Translations under genes and position numbers: made by a program
From: Prolixibacter bellariivorans ATCC BAA-1284
Lineage (GTDB): Bacteria; Bacteroidota; Bacteroidia; Bacteroidales; Prolixibacteraceae
Assembly (NCBI RefSeq): GCF_000621705.1
Contig: NZ_JHXO01000008.1
Location: forward strand, 310,001 to 374,000
Reading direction: 5' to 3'
Length of the DNA stretch: 64,000 bases
The notes under the pieces: model-generated
Seen by the model: only the letters and a program-made list of their open reading frames with translations
Database searches by the model: none
What the model was told of the DNA's origin: nothing
Part shown: one piece after another, positions 28,050 through 36,870 of the stretch
Position numbering within the stretch: the first letter of the stretch is position 1
Layout: the number at the start of each line of letters is the position of its first letter

Positions 28050-28079
28050 AAAAATTCCTCGGGTGCCAGATTTGAAATC

Positions 28080-28087
28080 CAAATATA
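28080..28087 (-). promoter_or_regulatory. Candidate -7 element of dnaX
   Basis: The minus strand reads TATATTTG, 31 nt before the chosen dnaX start. This supports start 28049 over the longer open frame, which would begin upstream of this promoter. Confidence 0.5.
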
Positions 28088-28238
28088 GTATAAAATGGGA
28101 AACCATTTGTGTCCCGTTTTCGCATAAGTTATCAACGCCTAAAACAAGCTTCTGGTTTACTGCCAGATGAAATTTATGCGGAGCAACTTTTTGCTTGACT
28201 TTGTTGTTTGTTATATCAGAAATAAAAACTGACAGATT

Positions 28239-28784
28239 ATGAAAAAATTCTTTTTGCTGGTTTCCATACTGGCGATGACGCTCACCACATTTGCGCAGGA
28301 AAAAACCATCTATGATTTCAAGGTAACTGATATTGATGGCAAACCATTTGATATGGCATCGCTGAAAGGGAAAAAGGTGCTGATTGTGAATACTGCATCC
28401 AAATGTGGATTCACACCGCAATACAAGCAACTCGAGGCGATTTACAAAAAGTACGGGCCCGATAAATTTGTTATTGTCGGCTTTCCGGCGAATAACTTCA
28501 TGCATCAGGAACCAGGTACAAACAGCCAGATTAAAACTTTCTGTACCGAAAATTACGATGTTACCTTTCCGATGATGTCAAAAATTTCGGTGAAAGGTGA
28601 TGACATTGCCCCTCTCTACCAGTGGCTAACAGAGAAATCGCAGAATGGTGTAATGGACGCCCCAATCAAATGGAACTTCCAGAAATTCATGATTGATAAA
28701 ACAGGTCACCTGGTTGGTGTTGCCTGGCCGCAGGACAAGCCTGATTCAAAAAAGATTATTAGCTGGATTGAAAGCAAAAACTAA
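28239..28784 (+). CDS. Exported glutathione peroxidase-like protein
   Basis: 181 residues with a signal peptide (1-19, TTFAQ). It has a thioredoxin-fold GPx domain: VNTASKCGFTPQY with the peroxidatic Cys56 (Cys, not selenocysteine), the second block VIVGFPANNFMHQEPG, and IKWNFQKFMIDKTG with catalytic Trp/Asn. Cys-type bacterial GPx proteins usually take electrons from thioredoxin, not glutathione, and reduce hydrogen or lipid peroxides. Here it would act in the periplasm. Its stop codon overlaps the stop of the convergent photolyase by 4 nt, and it diverges from dnaX. Confidence 0.9.
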   Translation: MKKFFLLVSILAMTLTTFAQEKTIYDFKVTDIDGKPFDMASLKGKKVLIVNTASKCGFTPQYKQLEAIYKKYGPDKFVIVGFPANNFMHQEPGTNSQIKTFCTENYDVTFPMMSKISVKGDDIAPLYQWLTEKSQNGVMDAPIKWNFQKFMIDKTGHLVGVAWPQDKPDSKKIISWIESKN

Positions 28785-30103
28785 GCTTTAGCTTTCACCG
28801 CTTCAGCATAACGTGCCAAAGCCCTTTTGCGGGCTTCCGCATGGACAATAATGGGTTTCGGATAGGAGATCGTTCCATATTCCGGAACCCATTTTGCAAT
28901 ATATTCCCCGTTCGGGTCGAACTTCTTTGCCTGCAACTCTGGGTTAAATACCCGAAAATACGGCGCGGCATCATTTCCTGAACCAGCAGCCCATTGCCAG
29001 CCACCATTATTCGATGCCAAATCGTAATCCAACAGTTTTCGGGCAAAATATGCTTCTCCCCAGCGCCAGTCAATTAGCAAATGTTTGCACAGAAAACTGG
29101 CGGTTACCATCCGCACACGATTGTGCATATAACCGGTGGCATTCAGTTCGCGCATCCCGGCATCAACCAACGGGTAACCGGTTCGTCCTTCGCACCAGGC
29201 TTTGAAATCCTCTTTACTATTCTCCCAGACAATTTCATCGAAAGCCGGCTTAAAGGATGTATGCACAACCTGAGGGAAAAACCACAGGATAACACTATAA
29301 AAGTTCCGCCAAATCAATTCATTCAAAAACGTTTCAGAATGCTGCATCGCCAGGGCTGTTACTTTCCGGATACTTACGGTACCAAATCGCAGGTGCACAC
29401 CAAGATGTGACGTTCCATTCCTGGCAGGAAAATCCCGGTCCGCTTCATAACTCTTCAGTAACTCGGCAGGTAACTTCCGGGGAGGAACAGGCACTTCTAC
29501 CCTGGAATATCCCATAATTTCCAGCGAAGGCACAGGAAGCGGTGTCGTTCTGAAAAAGTTGTGTGCGTACTTAGAAATCGGTGCCGGCACAACCATCGAC
29601 TGGTTCAGCTTTCGCAAAAACCGTTGTTTGTAGGCCGTAAAAACCGTATACGGTTCACCGTTGTCTTTTACAATTTCGTTTTGTTCAAACAAAACTTGAT
29701 CCTTATAGGTATGAAACTCTACCCCTTGATTGGCAAGAAAAGCATCAACTTCGTCATCTCGCTGAAGCGTATAAGGTTCATACTCCCGGTTGGCATACAC
29801 ACTGAAAATATGATAACTGTCCATCAGCGACTTAAAGACATCGAGCGGTTTACCGACGGCCACATGCAACCCGGAACCAATAGTTTCAAGTTTTTCTTTT
29901 ATTCCCAGTATGGTATCATACACAAAGCCCACCTGAACATTACCATTATTCTCGTCCCGTTGAAAGACTTCCGGGTCAAATATAAACAGAGGCAACACAT
30001 TTTCTCTGGTTCTCAGGGCATGCATGAGACCAATGTTGTCTTCCAGTCGCAGATCGCGACGAAACCAGAAAATACTAACCACAGATTTCTCTTTTTTTCT
30101 CAT
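28781..30103 (-). CDS. phrB: Deoxyribodipyrimidine photolyase
   Basis: 440 residues. It repairs UV cyclobutane pyrimidine dimers with light through FADH-. The N-terminal Rossmann domain begins IFWFRRDLRLEDN. The C-terminal FAD domain has ELIWRNFYSVILWFFP, the class I signature TGYPLVDAGMRELNATGYMHNRVRM and DWRWGEAYFARKLLDYDLASNNGGWQW (both quoted in part by family pattern: TGYPLVDAGMREL, NNGGWQW). The second chromophore cannot be told from sequence. It is convergent with the GPx gene, stop codons overlapping. Cryptochrome-like DASH type is unlikely because of the class I features and length. Confidence 0.93.
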   Translation of the reverse strand: MRKKEKSVVSIFWFRRDLRLEDNIGLMHALRTRENVLPLFIFDPEVFQRDENNGNVQVGFVYDTILGIKEKLETIGSGLHVAVGKPLDVFKSLMDSYHIFSVYANREYEPYTLQRDDEVDAFLANQGVEFHTYKDQVLFEQNEIVKDNGEPYTVFTAYKQRFLRKLNQSMVVPAPISKYAHNFFRTTPLPVPSLEIMGYSRVEVPVPPRKLPAELLKSYEADRDFPARNGTSHLGVHLRFGTVSIRKVTALAMQHSETFLNELIWRNFYSVILWFFPQVVHTSFKPAFDEIVWENSKEDFKAWCEGRTGYPLVDAGMRELNATGYMHNRVRMVTASFLCKHLLIDWRWGEAYFARKLLDYDLASNNGGWQWAAGSGNDAAPYFRVFNPELQAKKFDPNGEYIAKWVPEYGTISYPKPIIVHAEARKRALARYAEAVKAKA

Positions 30104-30228
30104 CTCAAGACCATTACCAATTTATCATCACCACTATCAGTGAAAAAATGGTCATCCGGTTTGGATAACCATTAAAATCAATGCTTCCGTGCAATTGAAA
30201 ATACAATAATTTAATCGAAAAAGAAACT

Positions 30229-30236
30229 TATTTTTG
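30229..30236 (+). promoter_or_regulatory. Candidate -7 element upstream of the threonine aldolase gene
   Basis: TATTTTTG, perfect TAnnTTTG, 96 nt before the ATG; no good -33 element. Confidence 0.35.
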
Positions 30237-30331
30237 TGCAGAATAGTTAATATCGTAACTTCAAATCGGCACAAAATACCGCCGATCATAGTAAAAACAG
30301 CTGAAAGTTTAATCACAAAGCAGATTTATAC

Positions 30332-31366
30332 ATGACACATGAAAGAGGCTTTGCCAGCGACAATAATTCGGGTATTCACCCCGATATTCTGAACGCAATG
30401 GTTGAAGCCAATCAGGGCCATGCCGTTGGTTACGGCGGAGATAAATGGACCGAACAAGCCATACAACTTTTTAAAAAGGAGTTTGGTGACGATACCGAAG
30501 TATTTTTCGTATTCAACGGCACCGGAGCCAATATTCTCAGTTTAAAATCAGCCTCCCGTTCATTCAATTCCATCATTTGCGCCGAAACGGCACACATCCA
30601 GGTGGACGAATGCGGTGCCCCGGAAAAATTTACTGGTAGCAAACTTCTCCCGGTCAGTACTTCTGATGGAAAGCTTCGCCCCGAAGATATCAAACCACAT
30701 CTGCATGGTTTCGGCTTCGAGCACCATGCCCAACCCGGAGTCATCAGTATTACGCAGGCCACTGAATTGGGAACCGTTTACCGGAAAGAAGAAATTCAGG
30801 CTTTGGCTGATTTAGCGCATGAGCATGGTATGTACCTCCATATGGATGGTGCCCGTTTGGCCAATGCAGCTGTAGCGCTCGATATGAACTTTCGCGAATT
30901 CACCCGCGATGCAGGAGTCGATATTCTTTCCTTTGGAGGTACCAAAAATGGTATGATGATGGGAGAAGCCGTTGTTTTCTTCAAACCGGAACTGGCTACT
31001 TTCACGAAATATTTCCGCAAACAGGCCGCACAATTAAGCTCAAAAATGCGCTTCATCAGTGCACAATTTATCCCTTATCTGGGCAACGGATTGTGGAAAA
31101 AAAATGCAACACATGCCAATCGTATGGCCAGGTTACTGGAAGAAGAAATTAAATCCATCGAAGGAGTTGAAATTACTCAACCGGTAGATGCCAACGGCGT
31201 TTTTGCCATCATTCCAGGGGAATTAATCCCTGAATTACAGAAAGAATTTTTCTTCTATACCTGGGATGAGCAACGCAATGAAGTGCGCTGGATGACCTCG
31301 TTCGATACGACGGAAAACGACATTCACACGTTCGGAAACCTGCTTCGGCAAAAAATGAAAAAATGA
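30332..31366 (+). CDS. ltaE: Low-specificity threonine aldolase (beta-eliminating lyase family)
   Basis: 344 residues, fold-type I PLP enzyme that cleaves threonine or allo-threonine to glycine and acetaldehyde. FASDNNSGIHPDIL at the N-terminus, FVFNGTGANILSL, HMDGARLANAAVAL (Asp172 binding the pyridine nitrogen) and the Schiff-base Lys205 in SFGGTKNGMM are characteristic. The family includes tryptophanase and tyrosine phenol-lyase relatives, but length and motifs favour the aldolase group. Its TGA overlaps the rhomboid ATG by 4 nt, so the two are cotranscribed. Confidence 0.88.
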   Translation: MTHERGFASDNNSGIHPDILNAMVEANQGHAVGYGGDKWTEQAIQLFKKEFGDDTEVFFVFNGTGANILSLKSASRSFNSIICAETAHIQVDECGAPEKFTGSKLLPVSTSDGKLRPEDIKPHLHGFGFEHHAQPGVISITQATELGTVYRKEEIQALADLAHEHGMYLHMDGARLANAAVALDMNFREFTRDAGVDILSFGGTKNGMMMGEAVVFFKPELATFTKYFRKQAAQLSSKMRFISAQFIPYLGNGLWKKNATHANRMARLLEEEIKSIEGVEITQPVDANGVFAIIPGELIPELQKEFFFYTWDEQRNEVRWMTSFDTTENDIHTFGNLLRQKMKK

Positions 31367-32124
31367 GCGTATTCCGGTATATTCCGGGCAATCACTACAC
31401 CGAGGAGCAAAAGCAACTGGATAAACGGATTTTCAGGCATAGCCTGTTCTTTCCAACTTTTCTGATCGTCCTGCTTTGGCTAATCAGGTTGTTTGAAACA
31501 GAGTTTCATCTCAACCTGGTACAAGGAGGGATCTACCCCTTACATGTGAAAGGATTGCTTGGAATACTTACCGCGCCGTTGGTTCACGGTAGCTTCAGCC
31601 ATCTGATGGCCAATACCGTTCCACTTTTCTTATTAACCCTGGCCCTGCTATTCTTCTACCGGGATTTGGCCTACCGCATCTTTTTCCTCATCTGGATCAT
31701 ATCGGGAATATTCGTTTGGCTGGGAGCAAGGGAAGCCTGGCATATTGGGGCCAGCGGGGTAATTTACGGTTTGGCCGCCTTCCTTTTTATGAGTGGTATC
31801 GTTCGCAACAATGTTCGTTTGCTCACCATATCAATCATTGTCGTTTTCCTATATGGAGGTCTGTTTTGGGGAATCTTTCCCATGAAACCCGAAATTTCAT
31901 GGGAAGGGCATCTTTGGGGAGGTGTTTCAGGTATCGTGCTGGCTGTTGTTTACAGGAAAAAAGGACCTCCCGCGGAACAACATCCCTGGGATGAGGAAGA
32001 TGAGGAGGATGAAGTGTCTTCTACCGAAGAAAAAGCCATTGAAACCTTCCCGGTATCCGACTCCGGGAAAACAAAACTATCCGATTCATCGCAAAGCTTT
32101 CCCGATGATGAAAAGCCATCATGA
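31363..32124 (+). CDS. Rhomboid intramembrane serine protease
   Basis: 253 residues, about six helices between 29 and 195. Catalytic Ser131 in HIGASGVIYG and His183 in EGHLWGG form the dyad. HGSFSHLMANTVPLF (75-89) is the rhomboid helix-2 signature. The C-terminus is an acidic cytosolic tail (DEEDEEDEVSSTEE) that is dispensable by pattern. Rhomboids cut membrane-protein substrates within the bilayer; the target is unknown. It is translationally coupled to the threonine aldolase gene by an ATGA overlap, with no obvious functional link. Confidence 0.9.
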   Translation: MSVFRYIPGNHYTEEQKQLDKRIFRHSLFFPTFLIVLLWLIRLFETEFHLNLVQGGIYPLHVKGLLGILTAPLVHGSFSHLMANTVPLFLLTLALLFFYRDLAYRIFFLIWIISGIFVWLGAREAWHIGASGVIYGLAAFLFMSGIVRNNVRLLTISIIVVFLYGGLFWGIFPMKPEISWEGHLWGGVSGIVLAVVYRKKGPPAEQHPWDEEDEEDEVSSTEEKAIETFPVSDSGKTKLSDSSQSFPDDEKPS

Positions 32125-32211
32125 ACCATCAGATTTACAGCCCAATATCAATAAATAGTAAATAAAGACAGGAACGTACACCGAATTGGTCTGTACATCC
32201 AATAAATGTTG

Positions 32212-32219
32212 TATTTTTG
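32212..32219 (+). promoter_or_regulatory. Candidate -7 element of the nusB operon
   Basis: TATTTTTG, perfect TAnnTTTG, 58 nt before nusB. A TTG at 32186 lies a few bases farther than the ideal -33 spacing. Confidence 0.45.
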
Positions 32220-32276
32220 CCGTCATAACGTATTGTAACAGGAATAAATTAATAAAAAGAAAGTTCTTACCCGATT

Positions 32277-33227
32277 ATGATTAGCCGTAGGATCATCCGC
32301 ACCAAAGTATTGCAGATTCTGTATGCCCACTTTACCACAACAGGGAAAACCATCAACCAGTCAGAATCAGAACTAAACTTCAGTATCCGTAAGACATACG
32401 ACCTCTATCACTTATTGTTCGCTTTGCTTATCGAAGTTCGAGATTTCGCCGAAGAACGACAGACAGCCGGAAAACATAAAAATATTCCATCGTGGGATGA
32501 TCTTAATCCTAACACACGTTTTGTCGATAACCACATTATTAAGCGGCTGAAAGAAAATGAAGCCCTGAACAGCTACATTGAGCAAAATAAGATCAGCTGG
32601 AAGGAAAATCCGGAACTCATCCGGAAGCTTTACCGCGAATTGGTTGAATCGAAATCTTACCAGCAATACCTTTTGGCTGAAACAAATAGCATTCAATCCG
32701 ATCAGAAGCTTTGCGAACGTTTCTTCGTTGAAATGGTACTGAACAACGATCTTTTCGAAAGCGAACTGGAAGAACAAAGCATTTACTGGAACGACGACTT
32801 GGATTTTGTTGTCAGCATGGTCATAAAAACCATCAAAAAAGTAAAACAAGATCCGTCTCCAAACCTTCACTTGCTATCACTTTACAAGGATGATGAAGAT
32901 CGCGACTACACCATTAAATTGTTCAGGAAAACGATTCTGAAACACGAGGAAAATCACAAAATCATCGAATCGTACACCAAAAACTGGGATGTGGAACGTG
33001 TTGCGCTGATGGACGTACTGATATTGGAGCTGGCCATTACCGAATTAACCGATTTCCCGTCGATCCCGATTAAAGTGACACTGAACGAATACATCGAGCT
33101 TTCGAAATATTACAGTACGAAGCGCAGCTCCACCTTTATTAATGGAGTACTCGATCGGATAAGCAAGGATTTTCAGGAAGATGGCCGCATTGTAAAAGCC
33201 GGCCGTGGACTGCTGGATGGAAAATAA
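32277..33227 (+). CDS. nusB: Transcription antitermination factor NusB
   Basis: 316 residues, about twice the E. coli length as is normal for Bacteroidota. The N-terminus ISRRIIRTKVLQILYAHF resembles NusB helix 1 (R....A.Q.LY). The C-terminal ~130 residues carry the NusB fold: WDVERVALMDVLILELAITELTDFPSIPIKVTLNEYIELSKYYSTKRSSTFINGVLDRI, of which LNEYIELSKYY and FINGVLDRI are the key parts. NusB with NusE binds boxA RNA to support rRNA transcription. It heads an operon: the DUF1573 gene starts 5 nt after its stop, then yajC, ybbR, coaE. Confidence 0.93.
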   Translation: MISRRIIRTKVLQILYAHFTTTGKTINQSESELNFSIRKTYDLYHLLFALLIEVRDFAEERQTAGKHKNIPSWDDLNPNTRFVDNHIIKRLKENEALNSYIEQNKISWKENPELIRKLYRELVESKSYQQYLLAETNSIQSDQKLCERFFVEMVLNNDLFESELEEQSIYWNDDLDFVVSMVIKTIKKVKQDPSPNLHLLSLYKDDEDRDYTIKLFRKTILKHEENHKIIESYTKNWDVERVALMDVLILELAITELTDFPSIPIKVTLNEYIELSKYYSTKRSSTFINGVLDRISKDFQEDGRIVKAGRGLLDGK

Positions 33228-33232
33228 GTAAG

Positions 33233-33691
33233 ATGAGTCGGTTTACTGCCTTCGCAATTTTAGCTATCGTATTACTTTTGGCGGGATGTCACAATCAAAC
33301 CAGCCAGAAGAAGAAACATCCAGTTCACACAGCAGCGATAAAACAAAAGGGACCTGCCAAATTTGAGTTTCACGACGAAATCCATAATTTTGGTACCCTG
33401 AAGGCAGGAGAAGTCGTCTCCTACTCCTTTCGTTTTGAAAATACAGGTGGTGAGCCGCTTACCATCTCGCATATAGAAAACGAGTGTGGATGTTTGGAAA
33501 TTTTATATCCGAAAAAACCGGTTCAACCGGGAGAAAAATCCACAATTGAAGTTATCTTTAACACCGATGGAGAATGGGGAAACGAATTCAAAACCATTGA
33601 AATTAATACCCGCAAGGGTTTAAAAAAGAATATTGCCGTTACGGCACACATACAGAATGCACAATTTGAAAAACTGATAAATAAGAAATGA
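33233..33691 (+). CDS. DUF1573 lipoprotein
   Basis: 152 residues. The lipobox LLLAGC gives Cys19. The single DUF1573 domain is an Ig-like sandwich: FEFHDEIHNFGTLKAGEVVSYSF, FENTGGEPLTISHIENECGCL, VQPGEKSTIEVIFNTDGEWGNEFKTI (only the opening of each is needed: HNFGTLKAGE, ECGCL). The ECGC motif is a family hallmark of unknown role. Likely periplasmic or surface-exposed. It sits between nusB (5 nt) and yajC (4-nt overlap), a gene order conserved in Bacteroidota, with no known functional connection. Confidence 0.88.
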   Translation: MSRFTAFAILAIVLLLAGCHNQTSQKKKHPVHTAAIKQKGPAKFEFHDEIHNFGTLKAGEVVSYSFRFENTGGEPLTISHIENECGCLEILYPKKPVQPGEKSTIEVIFNTDGEWGNEFKTIEINTRKGLKKNIAVTAHIQNAQFEKLINKK

Positions 33692-34002
33692 TGAACAACT
33701 TACTCTTTGTTATTGCACAAACGCAAACCAACCCATTAATGACCTTTCTTCCCCTGGTACTGATTATGGTCGTATTCTATTTTTTCATGATCAGACCTCA
33801 GATGAAACGTCAGAAAGAACTGCAGAAATTTCGCTCAGCGTTGCAAAAAGGCGATAAAGTAGTAACTACCGGCGGATTATATGGTCGGATTGTTGAAATA
33901 AAAGACAGCATCATTTTTCTCGAAATTGCCCCCAACGTGAAGGTAAAAGTAGACAAAAGTGTTGTACTGAAAGACATCAGCGACGCACCGCAGCAAAAGT
34001 GA
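33688..34002 (+). CDS. yajC: Preprotein translocase accessory subunit YajC
   Basis: 104 residues. It has one membrane helix (about 18-36) followed by the signature FYFFMIRPQMKRQKE and a small cytosolic beta domain with GDKVVTTGGLYGRIVEI. YajC associates with SecDF-SecYEG. It overlaps the DUF1573 gene by 4 nt. A hairpin with T-run lies right after its stop (34005-34030), so only part of the transcription may continue into ybbR. Confidence 0.95.
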   Translation: MMNNLLFVIAQTQTNPLMTFLPLVLIMVVFYFFMIRPQMKRQKELQKFRSALQKGDKVVTTGGLYGRIVEIKDSIIFLEIAPNVKVKVDKSVVLKDISDAPQQK

Positions 34003-34004
34003 TG

Positions 34005-34030
34005 AAAGGCTGGTTCTTCCAGCCTTTTTT
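34005..34030 (+). terminator. Intra-operon terminator between yajC and ybbR
   Basis: AAAGGCTGG and CCAGCCTTT pair perfectly around TTCTT, then TTT. The ybbR start follows within 20 nt, so it looks like a partial terminator or attenuator. Confidence 0.7.
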
Positions 34031-34039
34031 AAATTTTAG

Positions 34040-35071
34040 TTGGCCGTGATTAGGGAAATACGAACAAGAATATATAAAATCAGAAGATTCTTCCGCGACG
34101 AACACCCGCTTCGCCGCGACGGTAAATTGTTTGTATTTCTCATCTGTTTTATAATTTCTTCATTCTTCTGGACATTAAACAACCTTAGTAAAAATTATAC
34201 AGCCCGAATTTCCTTTCCGGTTAAGTATATCGATCTTCCTACCGATCAGAAATTATCGCAACCACTGCCTCCGAAACTCGAATGCATGGTAAGTGCCTAT
34301 GGTTTCACACTCTTGCGTCACAAACTCAAATTATCATTCTCTCCCATTTTAATTAATGTGAGCGAACTGAAAACCAGGCATAAAGTTTCGAAAAACAACC
34401 ACTACGGTTTTTCAGCCTCAACCGAGGCAAACCGTAACATGATAGTGAATCAGATCAGCAACGAAATACAGGTGTTGAACATTTATCCGGACAGTCTTTA
34501 CTTTAATTTCGACCCAATTGTTCAACGGAAATTTCCGGTCAAGCCGAAAGTGAATGTCACCCTGCTCAATCAATACATGCTGAAACAATCTCCCTATACC
34601 ACACCGGATTCAGTCATGGTAAAAGGTCCGGAGGATGTTTTGGATACGCTGAAGTTCATCTCCACAAGAGAACAGGAATATAAAGACCTGTCGCATAGCG
34701 TACAACGCAATGTTTCGCTAACCGGAGATGATGAGCTGCAATTCACTCCCCGGCGCGTAGTTTTAAATATACCGGTTGAGCAAATAACGGAAGGGACTCG
34801 TGAAATTCCGCTTGTTATTAAGGATGTTCCCGACAGCATTGAATTAAAGGCTTTCCCGTCGTCAATCAAAGTGTCGTATAAAGTTGGCCTAAGTCAATAC
34901 GATCAAGTCAACGCAGCAAGTTTTCATCCTTCCATCGATTATGACAGCATCAGTACTTCGCGCCAAAAACTTCCGGTGACGATGGAAAAATATCCGCAAA
35001 ACGTTATCTCGTACGATTACTATCCAAAGGAAGTTGAATTTATTCTGGAAAAGAAAAACAGTAATCAATGA
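34040..35071 (+). CDS. YbbR-domain (CdaR-like) membrane protein
   Basis: 343 residues. No ATG is near: translation starts at TTG 34040 or GTG 34046, two codons apart. One N-terminal membrane helix (about 29-46, LFVFLICFIISSFFWTL) anchors a periplasmic region with at least two YbbR-like beta domains; YTTPDSVMVKGPEDVLDTLKFI is typical (cited in part: PDSVMVKGPEDVLD). In Firmicutes CdaR regulates the cyclic-di-AMP synthase CdaA. In Bacteroidota the role is unproven. Its position between yajC and coaE (4-nt overlap downstream) is conserved. Confidence 0.8.
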   Translation: MAVIREIRTRIYKIRRFFRDEHPLRRDGKLFVFLICFIISSFFWTLNNLSKNYTARISFPVKYIDLPTDQKLSQPLPPKLECMVSAYGFTLLRHKLKLSFSPILINVSELKTRHKVSKNNHYGFSASTEANRNMIVNQISNEIQVLNIYPDSLYFNFDPIVQRKFPVKPKVNVTLLNQYMLKQSPYTTPDSVMVKGPEDVLDTLKFISTREQEYKDLSHSVQRNVSLTGDDELQFTPRRVVLNIPVEQITEGTREIPLVIKDVPDSIELKAFPSSIKVSYKVGLSQYDQVNAASFHPSIDYDSISTSRQKLPVTMEKYPQNVISYDYYPKEVEFILEKKNSNQ

Positions 35072-35667
35072 AGCAAATCGGAATAACCGGCGGTATTGGC
35101 AGCGGAAAAACCACTATTTGCAAAACCTTCCGTTTGTTAGGCGTGCCTGTTTATGAAGCTGATGCAGAAGCCAAAAGACTACAAGACGAAAACCAGGAAA
35201 TCAAAAGAGGACTAATCGATCTGTTCGGTCCGTCTATCTATTTCGAAAACGGAAAGCTTGACCGCAAAAAGCTAGCCGGCCTTATCTTTTCTGAAAAAAC
35301 ACTGCTTAATAAAGTGAACCAATTGGTTCATCCCGTGGTTCATGCTCATTACGAGCATTGGCTCACCTTCAACAGTCACGCTCCGTACATTATTTACGAA
35401 GCTGCAATTTTGTTTGAAAGTGGCTTTTATAAAGACATGGATGAGGTTATCCTGGTAACTGCTCCCGAGGAAACGCGCGTTGCGCGGGTAGTTAACCGCG
35501 ATAAACTAACGCCCGGGGAAGTAAAAAGCAGAGTGCGCAATCAGTGGCCGGAAAGTGAAAAGAGAAAGCTGGCCAATCATATTATTGAAAATGATAACTC
35601 CAACCTGATAATACCTCAGGTTGTTGAATTAGATAAAAATTTTAGAAACAATGGGAAAGTTCGCTAA
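35068..35667 (+). CDS. coaE: Dephospho-CoA kinase
   Basis: 199 residues, P-loop kinase for the last step of coenzyme A synthesis. Walker A GGIGSGKT (8-15) is followed by VYEADAEAKRLQ with the conserved Asp of CoaE. YIIYEAAILFESGFYKDMDEVILVTAP marks the lid and substrate region (YEAAILFESG is the key part). VVNRDKLTPGEVKSRVRNQWPE is the Q/R-rich adenine region. It overlaps ybbR by 4 nt and the DnaJ-type gene by 17 nt, so all are in one operon. Confidence 0.95.
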   Translation: MKQIGITGGIGSGKTTICKTFRLLGVPVYEADAEAKRLQDENQEIKRGLIDLFGPSIYFENGKLDRKKLAGLIFSEKTLLNKVNQLVHPVVHAHYEHWLTFNSHAPYIIYEAAILFESGFYKDMDEVILVTAPEETRVARVVNRDKLTPGEVKSRVRNQWPESEKRKLANHIIENDNSNLIIPQVVELDKNFRNNGKVR

Positions 35668-36397
35668 ATGGATTGGCGGTGGCCTGGGATGGAGTGTTCT
35701 CGGCCCTATCGGTGGATTAATCGGTTTTATTATTGGTTCGGTAATCGACAGTGCCGAGGTGAATGTTAATCAATACCAGCATCCGTACGACCGGACACAA
35801 AGACAAAGACCAACGACTCAGGGCGATTACATGGTTAGCCTGCTCGTTTTGGTGGCCGCTGTTTTGAAAGCCGACGGGAAAGTGCTTCGCTCAGAACTGG
35901 ATTACGTGAAAAGCTTTTTTAAGCAAAACTTTGGCGTTGACACAGCCGCCGAAGCAGTAAAATCGCTGAAAGGCTTACTTGAACAAGATATACCTGTAGC
36001 CGAAGTTTGTCACCAAATCAAACGCTACATGGACTATTCCTCCCGCCTGCAACTGGTCCATTTTCTGTTTGGTATAGCAGCTGCCGACCGCGAAATTGAT
36101 CCACGGGAAAAAGTCCTGGTGAAAAACATCGCCTACTTTTTAGGCATATCCGATGCCGACTACGGCTCTATCGAATCGATGTTTGTTCCCAGTACCGATT
36201 GGGCATACCAGATTCTGGAGATACCTTCAACAGCCACCGAGCAGGAAATAAAGAAAGCCTACCGCAAGATGGCCGTAAAGTATCACCCCGATAAAGTTAG
36301 CTACCTCGGAGAGGATGTACAGAAAGCCGCAAAAGAGAAATTCCAAAAGGTTAACGAAGCCTATGAGGCTATCCGGCAGGAAAGAAAAATAGTTTAG
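35651..36397 (+). CDS. TerB/J-domain co-chaperone (DjlA-like)
   Basis: 248 residues. A glycine-rich hydrophobic N-terminus (10-32, GLGWSVLGPIGGLIGFIIG) is probably membrane-embedded. A TerB-like helical domain spans 60-175 and a C-terminal J domain 184-245, with HPD at 212-214, competent to stimulate DnaK. The order hydrophobic-TerB-J is that of DjlA. DjlA clients are unclear (envelope stress, capsule signalling in E. coli). It overlaps the coaE 3' end by 17 nt and is the last gene of the nusB operon, followed by a terminator. Confidence 0.88.
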   Translation: MGKFAKWIGGGLGWSVLGPIGGLIGFIIGSVIDSAEVNVNQYQHPYDRTQRQRPTTQGDYMVSLLVLVAAVLKADGKVLRSELDYVKSFFKQNFGVDTAAEAVKSLKGLLEQDIPVAEVCHQIKRYMDYSSRLQLVHFLFGIAAADREIDPREKVLVKNIAYFLGISDADYGSIESMFVPSTDWAYQILEIPSTATEQEIKKAYRKMAVKYHPDKVSYLGEDVQKAAKEKFQKVNEAYEAIRQERKIV

Positions 36398-36448
36398 GAT
36401 TAGTTAGGCTACCGGTCAGTACCTTATGAAAATATTACCAGAACGAGA

Positions 36449-36477
36449 ACAGCCGCTGAATTTCAACGGCTGTTTTC
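36449..36477. terminator. Terminator between converging operons
   Basis: ACAGCCGCTGAA and TTCAACGGCTGT pair with one offset base, followed by TTTTCT on the plus strand. It ends the nusB operon and may also serve DUF3276. Confidence 0.7.
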
Positions 36478-36495
36478 TATTCTTGTAACCGTTTG

Positions 36496-36870
36496 TTAGC
36501 TTGAGGCCAAATCTTCGAACTCCACGTCAGAGTACTCTTTGAGCACGTCCTTTTCCTCTTCTTCCCGAGGTTCGTAGGGCTGACGTTCCTGAATGTAATC
36601 GATAATTTCAGTAAGTCCATCCGAAAATTTATCAAAATCCTCTTTATACAGGAAAATTTTGTGTTTCTCGAAATGGTACTTGCCATCCTGATCAAATTTC
36701 TTCTTGCTCTCGGTGATGGTAAGATAATACTCATCCTTCCGAGTCATCTTCACATCAAAGAAATACGTTCTTTTTCCAGCTCTTACAGCTTTCGAATAAA
36801 CCTCTTCACGGAACCGCTTTTCTCCATTATTCTGATTGTCAGCTCCATCCTTTTTATCAATACCTTCCAT
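36496..36870 (-). CDS. DUF3276 PUR-type nucleic-acid-binding protein
   Basis: 124 residues. The core EEVYSKAVRAGKRTYFFDVKMTRKDEYYLTITESKKKF (key parts: AGKRTYFFDVK and YYLTITESKK) plus HKIFLYKEDFDKFSDGLTEIIDYI form a PUR repeat related to Borrelia BpuR and eukaryotic Pur-alpha. These bind purine-rich single-stranded DNA or RNA. The acidic C-terminal tail (EEEEKDVLKEYSDVEFEDLASS, cited in part) is typical of Bacteroidota members. A single-gene unit. The target is unknown. Confidence 0.85.
   Translation of the reverse strand: MEGIDKKDGADNQNNGEKRFREEVYSKAVRAGKRTYFFDVKMTRKDEYYLTITESKKKFDQDGKYHFEKHKIFLYKEDFDKFSDGLTEIIDYIQERQPYEPREEEEKDVLKEYSDVEFEDLASS

Noticed and set aside
28050-28505. N-terminal extension of dnaX (152 residues)
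   Set aside because: No similarity to tau/gamma, rich in rare-looking residues, and the -7 element at 28080 lies inside it; start 28049 fits the family.
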